NCBI GenBank assembly: GCA_964542425.1
Contig: CAZIUB010000069.1
Coordinates: forward strand, 1-26,743
Source: Dongia_A sp964542425
GTDB lineage: Bacteria; Pseudomonadota; Alphaproteobacteria; Dongiales; Dongiaceae
Direction of reading: 5' to 3'
Length of the DNA: 26,743 nt
Shown here: in pieces, positions 1 through 9,819 of the stretch
How positions within the stretch are numbered: position 1 is the stretch's first letter
Layout: each line of letters opens with the position of its first letter
Program-made: the position numbers and the translations under genes
The notes under the pieces: model-generated
Told to the model about the DNA's origin: nothing
The model's database searches: none
The model's input: the letters and a program-made list of their open reading frames with translations, nothing else

Positions 1-115
1 CCAGCGGCCGGCCGAATTCGTCTTCCGCGGCCATGTCGATCGGGCGATGGCCGACATCCAGGCCGGCCGACCCCTAATCGCCAAGGCTGGCGAGCGCCGC
101 GCCGCCGCCGAGTAG
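1..115. other. Partial coding stretch at window edge, strand ambiguous
   Basis: Positions 1-73 lie outside hpnG and are open in two antiparallel frames. On the plus strand a frame entering at base 2 runs to a TAG at 113-115, reading roughly FVFRGHVDRAMADIQAG near its middle. It would overlap the 3' end of hpnG by about 40 bases. On the minus strand, after the hpnG stop, the frame reads DMAAEDEFGRPL and could be the start of a downstream gene (ATG at 34-32). Codon positions 1 and 3 are about equally G/C-rich in both readings, so base composition does not decide. I do not recognise either peptide. It does not look like the N-terminus of HpnH, the gene that often follows hpnG. Confidence 0.3.
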
Positions 116-727
116 CGCGGCTTTGGCGCGAACAAGGCCGCGCCGCAACACCAACAATTCCCCGATGCGGACCTTTCCGGTGAATAGCGCGACCGCGACA
201 ATCCAAGGCCGCGCGCTGCCTTTGCCGTCAATCGCGTCACCAAGGGCGGCCGGAACTTCCATCCGCGAATCGTCCAGGATCACGCGTACGGCACCGAGGG
301 GAAGCCCATGCTGGGCGGCGGCGCGGGCGGCAAGGTGGCTTTCCATATCGGCCGCCAGTGCGCCGGACGCGGCAAGGGCCGACGCCTTATCGGCAATACT
401 CAAGAGGGGTCGATCGACGCCAAGGACCAAACCCTGCCTGGCGCCGGGAATGGCTTGCGCCAGCCGTTCGAGATACCGATTGTTGACCGGCCAGCTTGCC
501 CCCGTTTCATCGACAATCCGGGTGCCGAGCACGATGTCTCCGGAAACGAGATCCGGCGCCAACGCGCCGGCGGTGCCGAAGCTGACAATCCCCGAGATTC
601 CGGTCCCCACTAGTTCGGCGATCGCCTGTTCCGCAAGCTGGAATCCGCCGGCGGCGATCGCGACGCGCCGGCCGGGCCCTCGCGCCAGATCGGCTTCGGC
701 CCGCATGCCACAGACGATTCCCAGCAT
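74..727 (-). CDS. hpnG: Hopanoid-associated nucleoside phosphorylase HpnG
   Basis: A 217-residue protein of the purine/MTA nucleoside phosphorylase fold. It opens with MLGIVCGMRAEADLA. A glycine-rich segment SFGTAGALAPDL lies near residues 50-60, and ADMESHLAARAA near residue 125 carries the Met-Glu pair that in this fold contacts the nucleoside ribose. HpnG is known to remove adenine from adenosylhopane to give ribosylhopane, the step leading to bacteriohopanetetrol and other extended hopanoids. The location directly downstream of squalene-hopene cyclase supports HpnG over a general nucleosidase. The ATG has only a weak Shine-Dalgarno sequence. A 307-bp gap separates it from shc, so it may be co-transcribed or have its own promoter. 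HpnH, which makes the substrate, is not visible in the window. Confidence 0.88.
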   Translation of the reverse strand: MLGIVCGMRAEADLARGPGRRVAIAAGGFQLAEQAIAELVGTGISGIVSFGTAGALAPDLVSGDIVLGTRIVDETGASWPVNNRYLERLAQAIPGARQGLVLGVDRPLLSIADKASALAASGALAADMESHLAARAAAQHGLPLGAVRVILDDSRMEVPAALGDAIDGKGSARPWIVAVALFTGKVRIGELLVLRRGLVRAKAALLGGGAALASLGD

Positions 728-1034
728 GGGCTAGGCCCTGTGGACATATTCGTTTCGGGCTGCGTTACCGCGCGGGTGGCTGAGAATCAAGCCGAAAGCC
801 GATGACCATAGTGGGACCATGGTCGAGGCTTTCGGCGCCGACAATTGGCCGGCCCCGCGCGTAAGCCCCTCGGGATGCCGGGATTTGCGCGCCTGCGGGC
901 GTTGGCCCAAGGTTCGCCGATGCCCCACATCGCCCCGGAGGCCGAAGGCCGACTTGCGTCGGCGTGGACCTTGGTGCCTCACATTCGCATCAATTCCCGT
1001 CATCGCAGCTCCAGAGCGAATATGTCCGCAGGGC
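728..1034. other. Gene-free gap between shc and hpnG
   Basis: This 307-bp stretch lies between two minus-strand genes of the same pathway. Open frames cross it, but each is only the run-on of an out-of-frame reading of shc, with no recognisable domain and no good ribosome site. The one clear feature is the hairpin at 791-836, described separately. I see no convincing gene, tRNA or intrinsic terminator here. Confidence 0.5.
791..836 (-). repeat. Long imperfect hairpin in the shc-hpnG gap
   Basis: GCCGAAAGCC at 791-800 is the exact reverse complement of GGCTTTCGGC at 827-836. Inside it GACCAT (804-809) pairs with ATGGTC (819-824), leaving a 3/2-base internal loop and a 9-base apical loop. No T-run follows on either strand, so it is not a classical intrinsic terminator. 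It lies in the probable shc-hpnG transcript and could act as an attenuator or mRNA-stabilising/processing structure, or be a single copy of a dispersed palindromic repeat. The pairing is seen; the role is inference. Confidence 0.6.
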
Positions 1035-2993
1035 CTACATTCCGTGCAGGACTTGGCGCGAATTGGCCTGGCGGAGATTTCGATATCGGGCCAGCGCCCA
1101 CAACGGGAAAAACGCGCGATAGCCGTGATAGCGCAAATAGAACACGCGCGGGAATCCGACCGAGGTAAATTCCCGTTCGCTCCATTTGCCATCCGGTTGC
1201 TGCTTGGACACCAGATAGGCGATCCCGCGCTCGACAACCGGCGTATCGATTTCTCCGACCGCCAGCAGCCCCAGCACCGCCCAGGACGTTTGCGAGGCGG
1301 TCGAGTTCCCACCCTCGCCCTTCGGCTGTCCTGGCCAATAGCTGGTGCCATCCTCGCCCCAGCCGCCGTCCTCGCGCTGTTTCGAGCCGATCCACGCCAC
1401 CGCCTTGCGGATGGCCGGGTCGCCGGGGGCAATGCCGATCGCGTTCAAGGCGCAAAGCACCGACCAGGTGCCGTAAACGTAATTGGTTCCCCAGCGCCCG
1501 AACCAGCAGCCTTCCGGCTCCTGCTCGCGCCTCAGGTAGTCGATCGCCGCCTTCACCTTCGCATGATCGAGACGATAGCCGAGCTGTGCCAGCATCGATA
1601 GGCAACGCGCGGTCACATCGGCGGTCGGCGGATCGAGCAGCGCGCCATGATCGGCGAAGGGAATGTGATTCAGATAGTGACTGGAATTATTCGCGTCGAA
1701 GGCACCCCACCCGCCATTGGTGCTCTGCAGTCCCAGAACCCATTCCGTCGCCCGTCCGATGTTCTCCCGATAGCGTTCGCGGTCCACCCGATCGAGGAGC
1801 ATCGCCACGACCGCTGTGTCGTCCACATCCGGATAATGCGGGTTGTCGTATTGAAAGGCCCAGCCGCCGGGCCGCACGCCGGGCGCTGAGGCCGCCCAAT
1901 CGCCGACCACGTCCAGAATCTGCCGGTCCTTGAGCCAGGCTGCCCCGCGCTGGGCGGACTTCACCCCGGCGGCGCCAAGCTCCAACAGCGCGTGACCCGC
2001 CAGCGCCGTGTCCCATACGGGCGACAGACAGGGCTGGCAATAGGCGTGCGTCTCCTCGATCACCAGCAGCTTTTGCAATGCCTGCTTGGCGATCAGCGAG
2101 TCGGGGTGGTCCTTATTGTAGCCAAGGGCGTCGAACATCATCACCGCGTTGGCCATCGCCGGATAGATGGCGCCCAGTCCGTCCTCGCCGTTCAGCCGTT
2201 CACTCACCCAGGCGATGGCGGTTCGGATCGCGCGCTGGCGCCCCGATTTCGGAAACAAAGGCTGCAGCCGGCGAAGCACGCGATCGAGGGTACGGAAGAA
2301 CGAGGCCCATGGCCCCCTGCGATTCATGTTGTACCAGTTGTCCACCTTGTCCGGCGCGATGGTGAACAATTCCTCGACGCCGATGCCAAGGGGGTTGCGA
2401 GCTTTCGGCCGCAGCGCCATCAGCACCAGCAAGGGCACGATCACCGTGCGCGACCAATAGCTGACCCGGTTCAGATGAAAGGGGAACCAGCGCGGCAAGT
2501 TCATGATTTCGACCGGCATGATCGGCACTGCCCGCCACGGGACCTGACCGAACAAGGCGAGCAGAATCATAGTGAACACGTTGGAATTCTTGGCGCCGCC
2601 ATGGGCCAGGATCGCGTCCCGGGCCCGGCGCATGCGCGGGGCCTCAGGATCCTGGCCGCACATCTTCAGCGCGTAATAGGCCTTCACCGAGGCCGATATG
2701 TTGAAATCCCCGCCATGAAACAGCGGCCAGCCGCTATGCGTTCCCTGAATCGTCCAAAGATACGTGACAACTTTGGCCTCGAGATCGCGGTCGATTTCAT
2801 CGAGATAGTGCCGGAGCAGCACATATTCCGCCGGAATGGTGGCATCGGCCTCCAGCTCGAAGGCCCAATGCCCGTCCGCGCGCTGCCGCTCGATCAGGCC
2901 CGGCGCCGCCCGATCGATGGCGATGCCAGCCCGCCCAAGCAACCCGGAGGGCGCCGTCGCGGCATTGGGCATGGGCGATCCGCTGAAATTCAT
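1035..2993 (-). CDS. shc: Squalene-hopene cyclase
   Basis: A 652-residue class II terpene cyclase, the normal length for bacterial squalene-hopene cyclases, which convert squalene to hopene/hopanol at the membrane. The catalytic acid motif DVDD is at residues 389-392. Several QW repeats of the Q-x-x-x-G-x-W type are visible, among them QRADGHW near residue 37, QSTNGGW near 424 and, in the C-terminal third, QREDGGW and QQPDGKW. YVYGTWSVL is also typical of the family. The start ATG is preceded by AGGA at 3003-3000 with a 6-base spacer, which fixes the start well. No squalene-forming genes (hpnC, D, E) sit upstream, where an ABC exporter diverges instead, so squalene supply must be encoded elsewhere. 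HpnG follows downstream. Confidence 0.97.
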   Translation of the reverse strand: MNFSGSPMPNAATAPSGLLGRAGIAIDRAAPGLIERQRADGHWAFELEADATIPAEYVLLRHYLDEIDRDLEAKVVTYLWTIQGTHSGWPLFHGGDFNISASVKAYYALKMCGQDPEAPRMRRARDAILAHGGAKNSNVFTMILLALFGQVPWRAVPIMPVEIMNLPRWFPFHLNRVSYWSRTVIVPLLVLMALRPKARNPLGIGVEELFTIAPDKVDNWYNMNRRGPWASFFRTLDRVLRRLQPLFPKSGRQRAIRTAIAWVSERLNGEDGLGAIYPAMANAVMMFDALGYNKDHPDSLIAKQALQKLLVIEETHAYCQPCLSPVWDTALAGHALLELGAAGVKSAQRGAAWLKDRQILDVVGDWAASAPGVRPGGWAFQYDNPHYPDVDDTAVVAMLLDRVDRERYRENIGRATEWVLGLQSTNGGWGAFDANNSSHYLNHIPFADHGALLDPPTADVTARCLSMLAQLGYRLDHAKVKAAIDYLRREQEPEGCWFGRWGTNYVYGTWSVLCALNAIGIAPGDPAIRKAVAWIGSKQREDGGWGEDGTSYWPGQPKGEGGNSTASQTSWAVLGLLAVGEIDTPVVERGIAYLVSKQQPDGKWSEREFTSVGFPRVFYLRYHGYRAFFPLWALARYRNLRQANSRQVLHGM

Positions 2994-3167
2994 TCCCGTT
3001 CCTGATCGTTGGTCGGCCCCTGGGACCGCCCGGGAAATTGCTGCAACCGGCCCGGTATTTCAAGCCCCCATCGGACTCCCCTCGGGGGTGCAATACATAT
3101 GGCTTTGCTCCCGTGCCCACCGGCATAATGACTGGAGAATCGCCCAATCACCGGGAAATGACCGCCC
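2994..3167. promoter_or_regulatory. Divergent intergenic region between shc and the ABC exporter
   Basis: This 174-bp region must carry the starts of both divergent transcripts. For shc, a TTGAAA-like -35 can be read on the minus strand around 3061-3056, with a weak AT-rich -10 (CAATTT) about 17 bases on. For the exporter, CATAAT on the plus strand at about 3123-3128 is a possible -10, but no good -35 lies at the right distance. These matches are weak in high-GC DNA, so promoter positions are tentative. The divergent arrangement allows shared control. Confidence 0.35.
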
Positions 3168-4907
<1,740 letters not shown>

Positions 4908-5789
4908 CTATTCCTTCATGAGCTCGGCGACGGTTCTAGCGATGGCCGGGGCGACCTGTGCTGGCGCGATGCCGCATCGTACGCGCAAAAGCTCGCAATC
5001 CAGCACCGAATTGGCCGGGCGTTTGGCCGGTAATTGCAACGCGCTCGAGGCCATTGGAACAATCGGGCAAGCGCCCAGGCCATGAGCTTGCGCCGACTCG
5101 ACCAGGCGGCAAGCGAAATCGAACCAGCTCATCGCCGTGTCGCCGCAATAATTGAACAGCCCCTGCGCCGATTGATCCCCGTCCATGAGCCGCCTTCCCA
5201 TTTCGATCATGGCGCCCGCGAGGTCATCGGCGGGCGTGGGGCAGCCGCGCTGATCATCGACCACCGAAAGGCTTGCCTGCGCGCGGGCGCGGCGCAAGAT
5301 CTTCCGGGGAAAAGTTTCTCCAATATGGCTGAAGGCCCAGGAAGTGCGAAGGATGGCGAAGGGAGAAACGGCGGCCTCCATGATCGCCTTGTCACCGGCC
5401 AGTTTGCTCGCACCATACACGCCCAACGGATTGGTCGCGTCGCTTTCCAAATAGGCCCCGACCTTGGTGCCGTCGAAGACGTAATCCGTCGAAATGTGCA
5501 CGAAAGCCACCCGCTTGCGGGAGCAGGCGATTGCCATCTGGCGCGGCAGTTCCGCGTTGAGCGCGAAGGCGAGCTCGGATTCCTTTTCGGCCAAGTCCAC
5601 CTGGGTGTAGGCGGCGGCGTTGAGAACCAGGTCCGGCCGCTCGGTCTCGATGATCGTGCTCACATCTTGTGACCGGCGGGGATCGATCCGGGACCGGCCG
5701 AAGAAACGAAGGTCCAGGGACCCACGCCCGAGATTGGCCAAGCCGCGGGCAACCTGGCCAGTTTCACCGAATACGACGATGGTCGCCAC
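4908..5789 (-). CDS. rfbD: dTDP-4-dehydrorhamnose reductase RmlD
   Basis: A 293-residue extended short-chain dehydrogenase that performs the last step of dTDP-L-rhamnose synthesis, NAD(P)H reduction of dTDP-4-keto-rhamnose. The nucleotide-binding loop GETGQ is at residues 8-12, STDYVFDG at 100-107 and the catalytic YGASK pair at Tyr125/Lys129; QRGCPTPADDLA later in the protein is typical of RmlD. The start is GTG with GAGGAA 7 bases upstream. It is transcribed away from rfbBAC, about 2 kb off and on the opposite strand, an unusual split for the four-gene rml set. Its 3' end abuts the ABC exporter with no spacer, so transcription of either gene must run into the other or stop inside coding sequence. 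Confidence 0.95.
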   Translation of the reverse strand: MATIVVFGETGQVARGLANLGRGSLDLRFFGRSRIDPRRSQDVSTIIETERPDLVLNAAAYTQVDLAEKESELAFALNAELPRQMAIACSRKRVAFVHISTDYVFDGTKVGAYLESDATNPLGVYGASKLAGDKAIMEAAVSPFAILRTSWAFSHIGETFPRKILRRARAQASLSVVDDQRGCPTPADDLAGAMIEMGRRLMDGDQSAQGLFNYCGDTAMSWFDFACRLVESAQAHGLGACPIVPMASSALQLPAKRPANSVLDCELLRVRCGIAPAQVAPAIARTVAELMKE

Positions 5790-5930
5790 TTCCGAGTTCC
5801 TCGACCATCCCTGGGGGGCCGCGCGCGGCCGACTTCGATCGCCACCACGACGACATCAGGATCCCCGAATTCAGATTTTGACCGCGATCGCTCGCGGCGA
5901 TCCGCATGCTTGCCGTGGCGCGGGAAAGGC

Positions 5931-6006
5931 CTAGTGTCCCGATTCTGACATTCGCCAGACCACCCGGCGACACCCCGAGCGAATTTCAGAATCGAAAGGA
6001 CACTAG
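5931..6006. repeat. 76-bp MITE-like palindrome with CTAGTGTCC ends
   Basis: The element begins CTAGTGTCC (5931-5939) and ends with the reverse complement GGACACTAG (5998-6006). Further in, CGATTCTGA (5940-5948) matches TCAGAATCG (5986-5994) and TTCGC (5951-5955) matches GCGAA (5979-5983). It has no coding capacity. The CTAG at each end fits insertion at a CTAG/TA target, as is known for IS630/Tc1-mariner elements and their non-autonomous derivatives. The family assignment is inference; the terminal repeats are directly seen. Confidence 0.75.
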
Positions 6007-6020
6007 CAACTTATTCGAGT

Positions 6021-6100
6021 CTAGTGTCGTATTCGGTTTTGCAAGTTCGCTCGCGAGCCTGGCCGCGTGATCTGGCGAACTTTAAAAACCACGACACTAG
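6021..6100. repeat. 80-bp MITE-like element with CTAGTGTCGT ends at a stop codon
   Basis: CTAGTGTCGT (6021-6030) is matched by ACGACACTAG (6091-6100). GCAAGTTCGC on the left and GGCGAACTTT on the right continue the imperfect pairing. The outer 43 bases of the right end (6100 to 6058) are identical, reverse-complemented, to 10368-10410 after rfbC, so this is a dispersed repeat. The terminal CTAG at 6097-6100 supplies the TAG stop of the glycosyltransferase. Only 14 bp separate it from the previous element. Confidence 0.8.
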
Positions 6101-7368
6101 GCCCATTCCGCTCGCCCGCCATTGGCGGGGCCGTCCGGCGCGCCAATTCCCCGACCGAAGGCCGTGGCCGGGTCGATCGCCACTGGGGGTGTCGCCAGAT
6201 GGTGGGTGGCGCGATCGGCGTGCAGCAGCGTCTCCCACGCCCCGGCGATCGCGTCGATGGAATACACGCGATCGATGATGGCCTTGGCCGCCGCCAAATC
6301 GCCCGCCCGCGACGTCTCGTCGAACAGATAACGCTCGATGCCCAACGCCCAATCGTCGAGCACGATGGCCCGGCGCAAAGGCTCCAGATCCTCGAGATAG
6401 GCGGCCACGACCGGCACATTCGACGCCAATGCCATCACCGCCCGATTGGCGGATTTGCACATGGAGAACGGATCGTCGGCGGTCGGCATCAGGAAGATCT
6501 GCGCCCCGTCCAGCTCCAGGAAGGTCCGCCGGTTGGTCCAGCGCTCATAACGCGCATAGATCGTCGTGCCCTCGCATAGCTGGATGAACTTGCCAAAATT
6601 GTTGCTGATCACCACCAGTTCGATTGGGCGGTGCCGGTGGACCTTCTCTAGGAGCGGCAGGAGCGGCTGGAGCAGCATCATCCCGGCCCCGCCATGACGC
6701 GTCCCGTGTTTGCCGAACCAGACGATCCGCGCCCGGTCATTGGGAAGTTCGATGCCCCCCGACGATGACCAGGGCCCGGCCACGCCGCTCTTGCCATTCA
6801 GCCCGACCAAATGGTGCAACGGCTCCGGGACCCAGCTTCTGGCCAGCGATTTCAGGCTGCGCCGCTTGGTCGACATGATGCTTTGGTCCAACCGCTCAAC
6901 CGCGACCCCCTTCAGCCACGATTTCAGTTGGCCGAAGGTCGCCGCCGTCAATGCCCCATCGGGCACCACATGCACAGGGCCGAGATGCGGCATGCGGCTC
7001 TTGACCAAACGCGCGAGCGTGGCCGTCGGCGTCACCGCCGCGGTGGCATACCGGCCCAAATTGGATAGCGTCTCGGCCGTCAGCGATGGGTTGATCCGGG
7101 ACAGGTAGCCCTGGACGAAGACATTGTCGCAAAGATCGACGATGACCGGCTTTTCCAGGGCGCGGAACCGGCGCGCCGATTCGATCGCCGAGGGTGCGGC
7201 GTTCTTGACCACGATCAGGGCGTCGTAATCTTCTGGACGCGGCATCCCCTTGCAATAGATGCCGCTGCGATAACCCCGCTGCGATAGGGACCACGCCGGC
7301 AACAGGCAGCGGTACCGAAAACTCGCCACGTCCAGATCGATGCTTTCGGCAATCCAAGCTAGTCGCAT
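6097..7368 (-). CDS. Glycosyltransferase of the GT4-like (GT-B) type
   Basis: About 423 residues if started at the ATG giving MRLAWIAESIDLD. A TTG 42 bases further upstream (7410) has a GAGG-rich ribosome site and would add 14 residues. The N-terminal half has SFRYRCLLPAWSL and PVIVDLCDN, typical of bacterial group-1 glycosyltransferases that bind the acceptor. The C-terminal half carries ARIVWFGKHG and DPFSMCKSANRAVMALA, matching the donor-binding part where the E/S-x(7)-E region lies. It probably transfers a sugar, plausibly rhamnose given its neighbours, to a surface polysaccharide; donor and acceptor cannot be read. The stop codon is formed by the CTAG of an inserted repeat. It sits between rfbD and rfbBAC but is transcribed opposite to the latter. 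Confidence 0.78.
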   Translation of the reverse strand: MRLAWIAESIDLDVASFRYRCLLPAWSLSQRGYRSGIYCKGMPRPEDYDALIVVKNAAPSAIESARRFRALEKPVIVDLCDNVFVQGYLSRINPSLTAETLSNLGRYATAAVTPTATLARLVKSRMPHLGPVHVVPDGALTAATFGQLKSWLKGVAVERLDQSIMSTKRRSLKSLARSWVPEPLHHLVGLNGKSGVAGPWSSSGGIELPNDRARIVWFGKHGTRHGGAGMMLLQPLLPLLEKVHRHRPIELVVISNNFGKFIQLCEGTTIYARYERWTNRRTFLELDGAQIFLMPTADDPFSMCKSANRAVMALASNVPVVAAYLEDLEPLRRAIVLDDWALGIERYLFDETSRAGDLAAAKAIIDRVYSIDAIAGAWETLLHADRATHHLATPPVAIDPATAFGRGIGAPDGPANGGRAEWA

Positions 7369-7410
7369 GACCTGATACGCAACCCGGCTCGTCTGGATGA
7401 GCCTATGCAA

Positions 7411-7802
7411 GCCCCCCCTCGAAGCCGAGCCCTCCCTCTAGGACCAATAAACCCCACAACTTCGTTTGCTCTTACCAGCAATGTTACGGCGAAACAACCA
7501 ACGAGTCGCTAACGCCTGCGCCGGAGCGGATAAATTCGTCGTCCCGCTCGATTCTAGCGCCCGCTCCGACTTCCGGGTCAAGCTTTTTCATTGAACTGGG
7601 CGGGATGCGGAAATTTCCGTGAAAATTGTTTATTTTCAATAACCTAAGGCCGTGAGTTCGATGCCCCTGCGCTTTGAGAGCCGGCCGCCCCGCGCACCGT
7701 GGCGGCGCCACTTTGGCGCTTGCGACGGCGATGGAATAATGCAATTCCTCAGCGCCGTGAAAAACGCCCACGCCACCAATAAGATGTTAGCGAGACCCTT
7801 GA
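7411..7802. promoter_or_regulatory. Divergent intergenic region before rfbB, AT-rich pocket
   Basis: About 390 bp separate the glycosyltransferase from the divergent rfbBAC operon. The GC content falls between about 7590 and 7650, where TGAAAAT (7620-7626) and ATTTTCA (7632-7638) form a perfect 7-bp inverted repeat with a 5-base loop, a possible operator or promoter element. A second small hairpin, GCGCCA-CTT-TGGCGC, lies at 7705-7719. I see no convincing gene. Minus-strand open frames here have ordinary non-coding composition. The rfbBAC promoter most likely lies in this region. Confidence 0.45.
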
Positions 7803-8927
7803 TTGACGCCCGCCAGTAGCCCCGGGGCATTGCCATCCGGCCGAGTGATCCTGGTCACTGGCGGTGCCGGCTTCATCGGTTCAGCGCTTTGCCGCCTGTT
7901 GATCCGGGAGACCGATAACAGGGTCGTCAATCTCGACAAACTGAGTTACGCCTCCGATTTGCGGTCCCTGGAATCGGTCGCGGGCGACCCGCGTTACGCC
8001 TTCGTCCAAGCGGATATCGCCGATAGGGCCGCGCTCGATCTTGCCCTGGCGAAACACCGGCCGGATGCGGTGATGCATCTGGCGGCGGAATCCCACGTCG
8101 ATCGCTCGATCGAGGGACCGGGCGCGTTCATCTCGTCGAACATCGTCGGCACTTATGTTCTTCTTGAGGCCTGTCGCGCCTATCTCGAGGGTCAAAAAAG
8201 CGAGTTCCGAGACCGCTTCCGATTCCTTCACGCCTCGACCGATGAAGTCTATGGCTCGCTGGAGGCGAACGGCTTTTTCACCGAATCGACACGATACGAT
8301 CCGCGCTCGCCCTACTCGGCGAGCAAGGCCGCCTCGGACCATTTGGTCATGGCCTGGCATCACACGTTCGGCCTGCCCGTCCTGGTCACCAATTGCGGCA
8401 ACAATTACGGCCCCTATCAATTCCCCGAGAAGTTCGTTCCGACCATGATCATTCGGGCGCTTCGCGGCCAATGCCTGCCGGTCTATGGTTCCGGCACGAA
8501 TGTCCGGGACTGGATTCACGTGGAGGACCACGCAAGCGCGCTGGCACAGGTGCTGGAACGCGGGGCGATCGGCCAACACTACAATATCGGGGCCGAGGAA
8601 CAGCGCGCCAACCTCGACGTGGCACGGCGGATTTGCGAGCTGGTCGACCGGATCGCGGCCCCCAATCGAAAATCCAGCGACCTCATCAGCCTTGTTCCCG
8701 ACCGGCCCGGACACGATCAGCGATACGCGATCGACCCCACCAAGGTGCGCCGGGAAATCGGCTGGCGGCCGCGCCACGATTTCGCGGGCGGAATCGAGAC
8801 CACCGTACGCTGGTATGTCGAGCACAAGGACTGGTGGTCGGACATCCTCCAATCCGGCCGCTACGATGGCGAGCGCCTCGGCTTGAAAACGGGCCCGCTT
8901 GCATCCGCCAGAACCATCGCCGGTTGA
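7803..8927 (+). CDS. rfbB: dTDP-glucose 4,6-dehydratase RmlB
   Basis: A short-chain dehydrogenase of up to 374 residues that converts dTDP-glucose to dTDP-4-keto-6-deoxyglucose with bound NAD+. Numbering from the TTG at 7803, the NAD-binding loop TGGAGFIGS is at 19-27, the catalytic STDEVYG at 145-151 (Thr146-Asp147-Glu148) and YSASK at 171-175. NNYGPYQFPEKFVP is typical of the family. The start is uncertain: the TTG at 7803 is the longest choice, while a GTG at 7845 gives the more usual short N-terminus just before ILVTGGAGFIG. Neither has a strong ribosome site. It is the first gene of rfbB-rfbA-rfbC. Confidence 0.96.
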   Translation: MTPASSPGALPSGRVILVTGGAGFIGSALCRLLIRETDNRVVNLDKLSYASDLRSLESVAGDPRYAFVQADIADRAALDLALAKHRPDAVMHLAAESHVDRSIEGPGAFISSNIVGTYVLLEACRAYLEGQKSEFRDRFRFLHASTDEVYGSLEANGFFTESTRYDPRSPYSASKAASDHLVMAWHHTFGLPVLVTNCGNNYGPYQFPEKFVPTMIIRALRGQCLPVYGSGTNVRDWIHVEDHASALAQVLERGAIGQHYNIGAEEQRANLDVARRICELVDRIAAPNRKSSDLISLVPDRPGHDQRYAIDPTKVRREIGWRPRHDFAGGIETTVRWYVEHKDWWSDILQSGRYDGERLGLKTGPLASARTIAG

Positions 8928-8940
8928 ACGGAGTGGCATC

Positions 8941-9813
8941 GTGAAGGGGATCGTACTCTCGGGCGGCAAGGGAACGCGGCTATACCCGGTCACCAAGGTG
9001 ATCTCGAAGCAGCTGCTGCCGCTCTATGACAAGCCGATGGTCTATTACTCGATCGCGACCCTGATGCAGATCGGCATTCGCGAGATCTTGATCGTGACCT
9101 CGCCGGAGGAGATCGATCGCTACCGGCAATTGCTGGGTGAGGGAAGGCAATGGGGGATCACCATCGAATACTGCGCACAGCCCCGGCCCGAAGGGATAGC
9201 ACAGGCCCTGATTCTTGGACGCGAGTTCTCAAAAAATAGCACTACCGCCTTGATATTAGGAGATAATTTTATTCATGGCGACCGGCTTTTCGACGCCCTC
9301 GGAAGTGCCTCCCGGTTGACCAAGGGCGCGGTGAATTTCGCCTACCGGGTATCCGACCCCGAGCGCTATGGCATCGTCGAATTCGACGCCGCCGGCCGGC
9401 CGACGCGCCTGGCCGAGAAGCCCAGGAAACCGAAATCCAATTGGGCGATTATCGGGCTCTATCTCTACGATTCCATGGCCGCCGACATTGCCGCCTCGCT
9501 CAAGCCCTCGGCGCGCGGAGAATTGGAAATCACCGATGTGAACCAGCGCTATCTGGATTCCGGGGAGCTGCGGGTCGAGAAGCTGGGGCCGGGCCACGCC
9601 TGGTTGGACACCGGCACCTATGATTCCTGGCTGGAGGCCTGCCATTACGTGCAGACCATCTTCCATCGCCAGGGCGTGATGATCGGCTGCCCGGAGGAGA
9701 TCGCCTTCCGTGCTGGCTACATTTCCGCCGACGAGTTGGAAGAACAGGCCGCCCAGCTCTCAGCCTCGCCCTATGGCGCCTATCTTCGCCGATTGCTTGA
9801 AGTGGAAGCCTGA
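8941..9813 (+). CDS. rfbA: Glucose-1-phosphate thymidylyltransferase RmlA
   Basis: A 290-residue nucleotidyltransferase, the standard RmlA length, making dTDP-glucose from dTTP and glucose-1-phosphate, the entry step of the rhamnose pathway. The start is GTG at 8941, with CGGAG 8 bases upstream and just after the rfbB stop. A longer open frame from 8899 overlaps rfbB and has no ribosome site. The signature GGKGTRL is at residues 8-14, followed by SKQLLPLYDKPMVYY; LGDNFIHGD carries the metal-binding Asp, and LAEKPRKPKSNWAIIGLY and GHAWLDTGTYDSW are typical. It shows the short bacterial RmlA form with no extra acetyltransferase domain. Two bases between genes are rarer A/T (9231-9265), but the frame is intact. 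Confidence 0.97.
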   Translation: MKGIVLSGGKGTRLYPVTKVISKQLLPLYDKPMVYYSIATLMQIGIREILIVTSPEEIDRYRQLLGEGRQWGITIEYCAQPRPEGIAQALILGREFSKNSTTALILGDNFIHGDRLFDALGSASRLTKGAVNFAYRVSDPERYGIVEFDAAGRPTRLAEKPRKPKSNWAIIGLYLYDSMAADIAASLKPSARGELEITDVNQRYLDSGELRVEKLGPGHAWLDTGTYDSWLEACHYVQTIFHRQGVMIGCPEEIAFRAGYISADELEEQAAQLSASPYGAYLRRLLEVEA

Positions 9814-9819
9814 GGCCCG

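Noticed and set aside
819..1601. Long plus-strand open frame (260 codons) opposite shc
   Set aside because: It is antisense to the well-supported squalene-hopene cyclase, has no recognisable motif, and such shadows are common in high-GC DNA.
3123..3128. Strong sigma-70 promoter for the ABC exporter based on CATAAT
   Set aside because: No acceptable -35 hexamer lies 16-18 bases upstream, so it is kept only as a tentative mention.
7636..7836. Small minus-strand frame upstream of rfbB with a hydrophobic stretch
   Set aside because: It overlaps the rfbB start region, has no clear ribosome site, and its codon use is not like the neighbouring genes.
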